A stretch of DNA of 20,283 nucleotides from contig JAURZO010000126.1 in the NCBI GenBank assembly GCA_030653405.1, forward strand, positions 1-20,283, written 5' to 3'. Below the pieces are notes generated by a model that searched no databases, was not told the origin of the DNA, and was given only the letters and a program-made list of their open reading frames with translations. Below, piece by piece: positions 5,929 to 14,761 of the stretch. Every line of letters starts with the position of its first letter. Within the stretch, counting starts at the first letter, position 1. The translations under genes were made by a program, and so were the position numbers. Source of the stretch: Zwartia sp. (GTDB lineage: Bacteria; Pseudomonadota; Gammaproteobacteria; Burkholderiales; Burkholderiaceae_B).

Positions 5929-8900
5929 GCAGCCGAGCGACTGGCAGGTTCGACAGCGCGCCACAGATCCACAACATTCTTTTCTGGTGCAGGCACCTGC
6001 CGGTTCTGGCAAAACGGAGTTATTAACCGACCGTATTTTGGCGCTGTTAGCGACAGTCAATCGTCCCGAGGAAATCGTTGCGATTACCTTTACTCGAAAG
6101 GCTGCCGCCGAGATGCAAGAGCGTGTGCTCGAGAAGCTGCGCCGCGCTCGAGATGCAACGCCTCCATTGACCGCCCATGCGTTGCAAAGTTGGATGTTGG
6201 CGCGGGCCGCGCTCTCACGTGATCAGATGCTCGGTTGGGAGTTGTTGCAACACCCTGCGAGGTTGTCGATTCGTACGATCGATGCGTTTTGTAGCGCACT
6301 TGTACGCAGCATGCCATGGTTGTCGTCGATGGGAGGTGTGCCCAAAGCGGTCGATGACCCCCGCGCGCTTTACGTTGAAGCTGCGCGCCGCACGCTTGAC
6401 TTGGTTGGCGAGTACGATGAGGTGACGCGTGTGCTCGAGCACATGGATCTCGATGTGGTTCAAACGTGCGATGCCTTGGCAGATATGCTGGCGCAACGCG
6501 ATCAGTGGCTGCCCTTGTTGCCTGAGGGTAATGATCGTTTCGTACTTGAAGAAAATTTTCGCGAAGCGGTGAGTCAGGATTTGCAAGCCTTGCGCGATGC
6601 CATGCCTGTTGCTTGGGCCGCTCAGCTAGCTCCCCTTGCACGCGCAGCAGCGCAAACCATCATGGCCGATGCCGTACTTGCGAGCCAAAGTCCACTGGTG
6701 GCTCTGCTTGATTGGGATGGCGAGCCGTTCGAAGCCGACGGACAAGATCTTGAGCGTTGGAAAGCACTCGCCTCTTTGTTACTGACGCAAAAGGGCGAGC
6801 TGCGTAAGAGCGTCAATAAAAATCAGGGATTTTTGCCTAAAGCGCCCCACAAGGAGGCATTTGTTCAGTGGCTCGATCTCCATCGTTCCCTTTCGGCCCC
6901 TGAATGGGTCGAACGCCTTGATGCGTTGACCTTCACACCAGAGCCAAGTTTTACCGAAGAGCAGTGGGCAATTTTGCAGGCCCAACTTGTGTGTTTGCGC
7001 TTGGCTGCTGCGCAGTTGATGGTGTATTTTGCTGAAGTCGGAGAGGTTGATTTTATTGAAATCGCCCGACGAGCAGATCTTGCGCTTGGGCGGGCCGAGG
7101 ACCCAACAGAGATTTTGCTCAAGCTCGACGCGAGTATTCGCCACCTTTTGATTGATGAGTTTCAAGACACCAGTCAGTCCCAAATATCACTGATTGAAAA
7201 AATCACGGCAGGTTGGCAGCCAAATGATGGACGCACACTTTTTCTGGTGGGCGATCCGATGCAGTCGATCTATCGTTTTCGTAAAGCCGACGTTGCTCTT
7301 TTTTTGCGAGTGCGCGACGAAGGTCTTGGCACGATCCGCCCTGAGTGCCTGACGCTGACGGATAATTTTCGTTCGCAAGAAGGGATTGTGGACTGGGTCA
7401 ATGCAACATTTTCATCCCTCTTTCCACCAACAGATCAGCCCGCGGCAGGCGCGATTGCCTATGCACCCTCAACCGCATTCAAAGCGCAGACGATTTCGCC
7501 CGCAGTCACTTTCCATGGTGTTTTTCCACAGCGACGGCAGCGTTCGCAGGCAGTGGTGCTGGAGTTGGTCAAAGAGGCGTTGGCCGCATTTCCCGACTCC
7601 GATCATCCTGTCGCAATTCTCGTGCGTGCCCGCTCACATTTAAAAGGCGTGACTCAGCTTTTATCCGATGCTGGGATCGCTTGCCGTGCGGTCGAGCTTG
7701 TGCCATTGCATATGCGAGCCTTTGTGGTGGACTTGGTGCAGATCGTGCGGGCGCTTTCGCATCCCGGTGATCGCGCCGCATGGCTGTCGGTATTACGCTC
7801 GCCTTATTGTGGGCTGCGTCTTGACAGCCTGCACGCACTATTTGGTTTGGATCATCGCAGCGCAATCCCGGTTTTACTTGAGCGTGCATTGCGCGTGACG
7901 CAAGGCGAGCAGACGTGTCTTGCGCAACGTCTCCTCGCGCCCGACGAGTATCAGCGTTTGTGCGCTGTCGCGCCAGTTTTGCTTCGCGCGCTAGAGGACG
8001 ACGATCTGATGCCGTTGGCTGCGCGGATGGAGTGCGTGTGGCGCGAGCTAGGCGGTCCGACGCTTGCTCGCACATTGACGGACATGCAGGATGCGGAGAG
8101 TGTTTTCGCATTGATTGAAAAAATCGCACCCTACGGTGGACTCGATCTGGATTTGCTTGATTCCCGTCTGAAGCGTCTGTTTGCTTCACCAGATGCGGGA
8201 TCGCGCTCGGTTGAAGTGATGACCATGCACAAAGCCAAAGGGCTGCAATTTGAGTCTGTCATTTTGTTCGGCTTGCACCATAAGCCCCCGCATGATCACC
8301 CGCCCCTTGTCAGAATCGAACAGGTGGCCGATCGTGTCATGCTCGGTCCGATCAAGGCGCGTACGACCGATGAACCAGATGTCATTTCCAAATACCTGGG
8401 ACAGCGCGACAAGCGGCGCAGCGATTTCGAGGTGGATCGGCTCCTGTACGTTGCGGCCACGCGAGCCAAACACACTTTGCACCTTGTGGCTGAGCTCAAT
8501 ATCGATATCAAAACAGGTGAGTTGCAATCCGCGTCTGCGGGGAGTTTGCTTGAACGGTTGTCGCCGTATCTTCAAATGCCTCAGACGCCTGAGCTTGAAC
8601 AGTCCTCTGCCCAGGACGGTCAGCGTCTCCCATATTTTGAGAGATCGCAATTGACGCGATTATCGGCGATGTCGCCCAGTCCGCTTTTGACAACGTGGTC
8701 GCCCCGGCAGGGGTATGTGTGGAAACCACGTTCTGGACAGGAGCGTGTGACAGGCATCCTCGTACATGGTTGGTTGGCGCATATCGCTGAGCAGGGGGTT
8801 GAGCACTGGTCCACAGAGCGAATAGCTCAGCAGCGCGAAAGAGTTGAGTTGCAACTCGGTCAGATGGGTGTGGTGAACGCTGCATGCGCAGTAGCTGCCA

Positions 8901-9250
8901 CAGAGGTCCTTGATACCCTGAATGCCATGCTTTCAAGCGAGCGCGGCCGCTGGTTGCTGGGGCAGTCTCAGTCCCGGCGTGAGTGGGCATTGCTGGATGA
9001 AAATGGACAAGTATCAGTACTCGACTACGCGCTTAAGGATGCGCAAGGCTGGTTGGTCGTCGATTACAAGACCGGTCGACCCGAAGCTGTTGAAACTGTC
9101 GAGGCCTTTGGTCAGAGGATGCTGGAACGTTATTCGTCGCAGTTGCAGAGATATTGCGAACAATTGCACGCATTTGATGGTGCAGCAGCGCGTGCCGCCT
9201 TGTATTTCCCTAGAGATGACCTGTGGTTTGAGTTTGTTCAGGAGCGATGA
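5918..9250 (+). CDS. AddA-like UvrD-family helicase/exonuclease
   Basis: This is a 1110-residue helicase-nuclease that would unwind and resect double-strand DNA ends for RecA-dependent repair. All superfamily 1A motifs are visible in order: Walker A APAGSGKT (26-33), Ia AITFTRKAAAEM, Ib RTIDAFCSALV, II DEFQDT (413-418), III FLVGDPMQSIYRFRKADV, IV TDNFRSQEGIVDWV, V VMTMHKAKGLQFESV and VI LLYVAATRAKHTLHLV. The C-terminal RecB-type nuclease has His950 (ILVHGWLAHIAEQG), Asp1036 (VLDYA), and Asp1049 with Lys1051 (VVDYKTG), then QLQRY. The start ATG 5918 lies 11 nt inside the end of the AddB-like gene, with GGAG at 5908-5911, so the two are translationally coupled. It is named by homology to AddA; RecB is the alternative, but no recC-like partner is present. 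Confidence 0.9.
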   Translation: METKQPSDWQVRQRATDPQHSFLVQAPAGSGKTELLTDRILALLATVNRPEEIVAITFTRKAAAEMQERVLEKLRRARDATPPLTAHALQSWMLARAALSRDQMLGWELLQHPARLSIRTIDAFCSALVRSMPWLSSMGGVPKAVDDPRALYVEAARRTLDLVGEYDEVTRVLEHMDLDVVQTCDALADMLAQRDQWLPLLPEGNDRFVLEENFREAVSQDLQALRDAMPVAWAAQLAPLARAAAQTIMADAVLASQSPLVALLDWDGEPFEADGQDLERWKALASLLLTQKGELRKSVNKNQGFLPKAPHKEAFVQWLDLHRSLSAPEWVERLDALTFTPEPSFTEEQWAILQAQLVCLRLAAAQLMVYFAEVGEVDFIEIARRADLALGRAEDPTEILLKLDASIRHLLIDEFQDTSQSQISLIEKITAGWQPNDGRTLFLVGDPMQSIYRFRKADVALFLRVRDEGLGTIRPECLTLTDNFRSQEGIVDWVNATFSSLFPPTDQPAAGAIAYAPSTAFKAQTISPAVTFHGVFPQRRQRSQAVVLELVKEALAAFPDSDHPVAILVRARSHLKGVTQLLSDAGIACRAVELVPLHMRAFVVDLVQIVRALSHPGDRAAWLSVLRSPYCGLRLDSLHALFGLDHRSAIPVLLERALRVTQGEQTCLAQRLLAPDEYQRLCAVAPVLLRALEDDDLMPLAARMECVWRELGGPTLARTLTDMQDAESVFALIEKIAPYGGLDLDLLDSRLKRLFASPDAGSRSVEVMTMHKAKGLQFESVILFGLHHKPPHDHPPLVRIEQVADRVMLGPIKARTTDEPDVISKYLGQRDKRRSDFEVDRLLYVAATRAKHTLHLVAELNIDIKTGELQSASAGSLLERLSPYLQMPQTPELEQSSAQDGQRLPYFERSQLTRLSAMSPSPLLTTWSPRQGYVWKPRSGQERVTGILVHGWLAHIAEQGVEHWSTERIAQQRERVELQLGQMGVVNAACAVAATEVLDTLNAMLSSERGRWLLGQSQSRREWALLDENGQVSVLDYALKDAQGWLVVDYKTGRPEAVETVEAFGQRMLERYSSQLQRYCEQLHAFDGAAARAALYFPRDDLWFEFVQER

Positions 9251-9273
9251 CTCAAGCCCTGCTAAAATTGAAG

Positions 9274-9375
9274 TTGGCGGGCCCCTTCGCATGGTTCGGC
9301 GGCAAACCTGGTCAGGTCGGGAACGAAGCAGCCATAGTCGTGCAGAATTAGTGCCGAAGTCAGGCTCGCCTCTTT
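9274..9375 (+). ncRNA. ffs: 4.5S signal recognition particle RNA (small SRP RNA)
   Basis: The conserved apical domain is unmistakable: CCTGGTCAGGTCGGGAACGA (9307-9326) and then AGCAGCC, with the GGAA tetraloop at 9320-9323 closed by TCG/CGA. The outer stem closes it: GGCGGGCC at 9276-9283 pairs over eight positions (one G-U) with GGCTCGCC at 9363-9370. The TCTTT that follows makes the closing helix double as a possible terminator. Length is about 100 nt, normal for the small bacterial form. The RNA binds Ffh and targets nascent membrane proteins to the translocon. A -10-like TAAAAT at 9263-9268 is well placed, but I see no good -35 element. ffs directly upstream of dnaX is a familiar arrangement in proteobacteria. 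Ends are estimated to within a few bases. Confidence 0.93.
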
Positions 9376-9402
9376 AATTTCCGTCTGTGGTCGGTACAAC
9401 TC

Positions 9403-11457
<2,055 letters not shown>

Positions 11458-11509
11458 ACAACGCAACAGACTTGGCCAACCCATTCATTTTTAATCAGGA
11501 AATCCAATC

Positions 11510-11836
11510 ATGATGAAAGGACAAATTGCAGGTCTGATGCGTCAGGCCCAGCAGATGCAGGAAAATATGAAAAAGGCGCAGGATGCGCTGGCCGATATTC
11601 TGGTGGATGGCGCTTCAGGTGGTGGCCTGGTCAAGGTTATGATGACATGCCGCCATGACGTCAAGCGTGTCACGATTGATCCGAGCCTGCTGGCTGATGA
11701 CAAAGATATGCTGGAGGATCTGGTTGCCGCGGCGTTTAATGATGCGTTGCGCAAGGCCGAGGCGACTTCTTCCGAAAAAATGGCTGCCGTGACGGCAGGG
11801 ATGCCCTTGCCACCCGGAATGAAACTGCCCTTCTAA
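11510..11836 (+). CDS. ybaB: YbaB/EbfC family nucleoid-associated protein
   Basis: This is a 108-residue protein with the family's layout: an N-terminal helix rich in Gln, Met and Lys (LMRQAQQMQENMKKAQDAL), a compact beta region (GGGLVKVMMTCRHDVKRVTIDPSLL) and a C-terminal helix (MLEDLVAAAFNDALRKAEA) ending in the usual Gly/Pro/Met tail (AGMPLPPGMKLPF). YbaB proteins are small dimeric DNA-binding proteins of the nucleoid. Length matches the E. coli protein (109). Two ATG codons are adjacent (11510, 11513), with AGGA at 11497-11500 upstream. The gene lies between dnaX and recR, its normal neighbourhood, and its stop codon overlaps the recR start by one base, so the two are translationally coupled. 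Confidence 0.95.
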   Translation: MMKGQIAGLMRQAQQMQENMKKAQDALADILVDGASGGGLVKVMMTCRHDVKRVTIDPSLLADDKDMLEDLVAAAFNDALRKAEATSSEKMAAVTAGMPLPPGMKLPF

Positions 11837-12444
11837 TGGAAAAAATCGGTTCCGAGCCGCAACCGCTTCTAGCTTTGGTTGATGCATTGCGTCGTTTGCC
11901 AGGCGTTGGTGTTCGCACGGCGCGGCGCATGGCCTATCACTTGCTGCAGCATGATCTGCAGGCTGCTGAGCAGTTGGGCCTGGCACTCACCAATGCGGTT
12001 GAGCGTCTGCAACATTGTGAACAATGCAATGGTTTCACTGAGGTGCCTACCTGCGCCACCTGTGAACATCCAGAGCGTGATCCGTCACTGCTTTGCATTG
12101 TTGAAACACCGGCTGATCAAAACTCCATAGAAGCCACGCAAGGCTACACCGGCCTCTATTACGTGCTGATGGGGAGTCTTTCTCCACTAGAGGGCAGAGG
12201 GCCGGATGAGCTCGATTTCGATCGTGTTCTGAAGCGCGCCGGCAACGGCTTGGTTGCCGAGGTGATTTTAGCGACCAACTTTACGGCAGAAGGGGAGACC
12301 ACGGCGCACTATTTGTCAGAAGCTTTGCGTGCGCTTGGCCTGAAAGTGACAAGATTGGCACGTGGCGTTCCAGCAGGAAGTGAGATTGAATACGTCGATG
12401 CTGGAACGGTCGCGTGGGCACTCATGGAGCGCCGACCGACATAA
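11836..12444 (+). CDS. recR: Recombination mediator protein RecR
   Basis: The 202-residue protein is the standard RecR length. In order it has an N-terminal helix-hairpin-helix (LRRLPGVGVRTARRMAYHLL, residues 18-37) and a C4 zinc finger with Cys61, 64, 73 and 76 (CEQCNGFTEVPTCATC). A Toprim domain starts at about residue 84 (LLCIVETPAD, MGSLSPLEGRGPDELDF), followed by a C-terminal Walker-B-like region (LARGVPAGSEIEYVDAGT). With RecO and RecF it loads RecA onto gapped DNA; it forms a ring-shaped clamp in the cytoplasm. The ATG overlaps the ybaB stop (TAATG), so expression is coupled to ybaB. It converges on the transaldolase gene. With the AddAB-like genes nearby, the region holds parts of both major RecA-loading routes. 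Confidence 0.97.
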   Translation: MEKIGSEPQPLLALVDALRRLPGVGVRTARRMAYHLLQHDLQAAEQLGLALTNAVERLQHCEQCNGFTEVPTCATCEHPERDPSLLCIVETPADQNSIEATQGYTGLYYVLMGSLSPLEGRGPDELDFDRVLKRAGNGLVAEVILATNFTAEGETTAHYLSEALRALGLKVTRLARGVPAGSEIEYVDAGTVAWALMERRPT

Positions 12445-12542
12445 CGCGATGCATCATCGCGCGATCCACCATTGCGCGATACTGCAAATAAGGCCAAATG
12501 ATGTGCGTCGCAACGTTCAGCAACGTATTGAACAGCGTTGCG
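12445..12542. repeat. Palindromes and short repeats in the recR-tal gap
   Basis: The convergent gap opens with the palindromic CGCGATG-CAT-CATCGCG (12445-12461). A degenerate 14- to 15-nt direct repeat of GCGCGAT follows, with GCGAT at 12447, 12461 and 12476. At 12509-12542 a hairpin can form: CGCAACG pairs with CGTTGCG over seven positions, and the inner TTCA pairs with TGAA. No U-tract follows, so this is not a classical intrinsic terminator, but stem-loops here may stop or protect the converging recR and tal transcripts. Confidence 0.5.
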
Positions 12543-12619
12543 CCTCAATCAACGCATAGATCTGCGTTTTGCCTCAATCAACGCATGGATCAGCGTTGCG
12601 CTTCAATCAGCGCATCCAG
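12533..12619. repeat. Three tandem 29-nt units duplicating the tal 3' end
   Basis: Units lie at 12533-12561, 12562-12590 and 12591-12619. The third is the last part of the transaldolase gene itself and codes LDALIEAQR up to the first two bases of the stop codon. The other two are extra copies beyond the stop. On the tal strand the shared core is GATTGA(A/G)GC(G/A), then (C/A)AACGC. Each unit also carries a short inverted repeat (GCGTTG...CAACGC type). There are no spacers, so this is a tandem duplication and not a CRISPR. A more degraded fourth unit may lie at about 12504-12532. Confidence 0.8.
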
Positions 12620-13543
12620 CTTGCGTGCATCGCTCACAAAGGCGCGAATGCCCTCCGAGAGCTTTTCACTCGCCATGGCGTCTTCGTTCAACAAGAAGCG
12701 GAAACTTTGCTCATCACAAGGCAGGGCTTCAGGTTTGCTGGCCTGTGCGATATCAGGCGTCAGCGCGGGCTCCAGACTGCCTTGCGTATCGCTCAAACTA
12801 GCGAGCAGTTCTGGGCTGATTGTCAGCAGATCGCAGCCCGTAAGAGCCAAGATCTGACCTGTGTTGCGAAAGCTTGCGCCCATAATTTCGGTTTTGATCC
12901 CAAAATACTTGTAGTAGTTGTAAATCCGAGTAACCGACTCCACGCCTGGGTCGTTTTTGCCGCTACGTGCTGCTTCGTCCCACGCGCTCCCTTGCTGTTT
13001 TTTGTGCCAGTCGTAAATGCGGCCGACAAAAGGCGAAATCAGCTGAACGCGGGCATCCGCACACGCGACGGCTTGTGACAACGAGAACAGCAAGGTCAGG
13101 TTGCAGCGAATCCCCTCAGATTCGAGTACCCGGGCGGCTTGAATGCCTTCCCAAGTGGCGGCCACCTTGATCAATACGCGATTGCGCCCGAAACCTGCTT
13201 TTTCATAAAGCGCCATGATCCGTCTGGCGCGATCAATCGTGCCGCGGGTATCAAAAGAGAGTCTCGCATCCACTTCGGTCGAAACACGACCGGGAACGAT
13301 GCTAAGGATTTCCTTGCCAAAAGACACGAGCAACTGATCAACGATCTCGTCGAGTGGTGCTTTTGGGTGCGCTTTAACGCAGTTCGCCAGCATGGGGCGA
13401 TACGCCTCTTGTTGCACCGCTTTGAGAATCAGGGACGGATTTGTGGTGGCATCGGTGGGCTGATACCGTTTCATCCCCTCAAAGTCGCCTGTATCGGCTA
13501 CAACAGTAGTATAGGTACGTAAAGATTCGAGAAGACTGGCCAT
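12590..13543 (-). CDS. tal: Transaldolase (TalB-type, class 1)
   Basis: The enzyme transfers a dihydroxyacetone unit from sedoheptulose 7-phosphate to glyceraldehyde 3-phosphate in the non-oxidative pentose phosphate pathway. Its 317 residues match the TalB length. Recognisable landmarks are TTVVADTGDF (catalytic Asp17), the family signature DATTNPSLIL (31-40), Glu90 in the segment GRVSTEVDARLSFD, and the Schiff-base Lys126 in RVLIKVAATWEG. Further on are NLTLLFSLSQAVACADA, ISPFVGRIYDWH and MGASFRNTGQI. It is read from the minus strand, with GGAAG about 9 nt before its ATG, converges on recR and diverges from carA over 36 bp. The last 29 nt of the gene are duplicated twice just past its stop codon. 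Confidence 0.96.
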   Translation of the reverse strand: MASLLESLRTYTTVVADTGDFEGMKRYQPTDATTNPSLILKAVQQEAYRPMLANCVKAHPKAPLDEIVDQLLVSFGKEILSIVPGRVSTEVDARLSFDTRGTIDRARRIMALYEKAGFGRNRVLIKVAATWEGIQAARVLESEGIRCNLTLLFSLSQAVACADARVQLISPFVGRIYDWHKKQQGSAWDEAARSGKNDPGVESVTRIYNYYKYFGIKTEIMGASFRNTGQILALTGCDLLTISPELLASLSDTQGSLEPALTPDIAQASKPEALPCDEQSFRFLLNEDAMASEKLSEGIRAFVSDARKLDALIEAQR

Positions 13544-13579
13544 CGGGTTATACTTCCAAGGTTTGCTTACAAGATTTTA

Positions 13580-14752
13580 ATGCCGGGGTTAATTGTGCTG
13601 CCGAATATATTCACTGAAATAGAGCTTAAGAACCCCACAGTTGCGATTCTAGCGCTCGCAGATGGTACCGTGTTTAGAGGCATCTCGATTGGTGCGCCAG
13701 GACACACCGTCGGCGAAGTGGTTTTCAACACAGCCATGACAGGATACCAAGAGATCCTGACTGATCCGAGCTACAGTGGTCAGATGGTGACACTGACCTA
13801 TCCTCACATCGGGAACACGGGGATCAACCTCGAAGACGTTGAATCCACCAAAATCCATGCGTCGGGTCTGATTGTCCGAAATTGTCCGACACGCGTCTCT
13901 AATTTCCGTTCGACCCAGTCTTTGCCAGACTACCTCAAGTCCCAGGGCATCGTTGCGATCGCCGAAATCGATACCCGCAAACTGACACGTATCCTTCGGG
14001 AAGGCGGAGCGCAGGGCGGCTGCATTTTTGTGGGCGATGATGCCGAGCAGGCACTCAAGCTCGCCGCGGCTTTTCCAGGCATGGCCGGCCAAGACCTAGC
14101 CAAGGTTGTCTCTGCCAAGAAAAACGCCAATTGGACTGAGTCTACCTGGCAGCTTGGAGAGGGCTATGGTCATAACGACAGCCAGTCGCCCCATGTCGTT
14201 GCCTATGATTTTGGTGTCAAATCCAATATCCTGCGTTTGCTCGCAGAGCGTGGCTGCCGCATCACTGTAGTACCTGCCCAGACGACAGCCGAGCAAGTAT
14301 TTGCGCTCAACCCAGACGGTGTGTTCCTGTCTAACGGACCAGGCGACCCAGAGCCTTGCGACTATGCGATTGAGGCCACCAAGGTCTTTCTCGAGCGCAA
14401 ATTACCGATGTTCGGTATCTGCCTGGGTCAGCAGGTCATGGGCCTGGCGCTCGGTGCCAAGGCCGTCAAGATGAAAACAGGCCACCATGGCTCGAACCAC
14501 CCGGTTCAGGAGCTGTCCAGCGGCCGCGTTTTTATCACTGCCCAGAACCATGGTTTCGCGGTAGATGCCCAGACCTTGCCTGCTAATGCGCGCGTCACGC
14601 ATATTTCACTGTTTGACGGCACGCTGCAGGGCTTTGAGCTCACCGACCGTCCGGCCTTTTGTTTTCAAGGGCACCCCGAAGCCAGCCCCGGACCACACGA
14701 TATCGTGGTCCTGTTCGATCAATTCATGAGCCTGATGGCCGGTAAAAAATAA
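13580..14752 (+). CDS. carA: Carbamoyl phosphate synthetase small subunit
   Basis: This is the glutamine amidotransferase subunit that feeds ammonia to CarB for carbamoyl phosphate, the precursor of pyrimidines and arginine. The N-terminal CarA domain begins at AILALADGTVFRGISIGAPG and includes FNTAMTGYQEILTDPSY. The C-terminal class I amidotransferase domain has the nucleophile Cys281 (FGICLGQQVMG) and the triad partners His365 and Glu367 (QGHPEASPGPHD). At 390 residues it is slightly longer than usual, owing to the first 20 or so residues before AILALADG. ATG 13580 has no clear ribosome site, and GTG 13595 is an alternative that shortens this leader. carB follows 9 nt after the stop. The 36-bp gap to tal leaves little room for a promoter. 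Confidence 0.96.
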   Translation: MPGLIVLPNIFTEIELKNPTVAILALADGTVFRGISIGAPGHTVGEVVFNTAMTGYQEILTDPSYSGQMVTLTYPHIGNTGINLEDVESTKIHASGLIVRNCPTRVSNFRSTQSLPDYLKSQGIVAIAEIDTRKLTRILREGGAQGGCIFVGDDAEQALKLAAAFPGMAGQDLAKVVSAKKNANWTESTWQLGEGYGHNDSQSPHVVAYDFGVKSNILRLLAERGCRITVVPAQTTAEQVFALNPDGVFLSNGPGDPEPCDYAIEATKVFLERKLPMFGICLGQQVMGLALGAKAVKMKTGHHGSNHPVQELSSGRVFITAQNHGFAVDAQTLPANARVTHISLFDGTLQGFELTDRPAFCFQGHPEASPGPHDIVVLFDQFMSLMAGKK

Positions 14753-14761
14753 AGAGTCACC

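Noticed and set aside
7569..8189. Minus-strand open frame of 206 codons inside the AddA-like gene
   Set aside because: It is antisense to conserved helicase sequence; composition is that of a shadow frame (Arg/Ala/Gln rich) without a domain.
9234..9268. Complete sigma-70 promoter for ffs
   Set aside because: TAAAAT is well placed as a -10, but the only TTG-type -35 (TTGTTC at 9234-9239) is 23 bp away, too far for a standard promoter.
12533..12619. CRISPR array
   Set aside because: The 29-nt units are directly adjacent with no spacers, and one unit is the coding end of tal.
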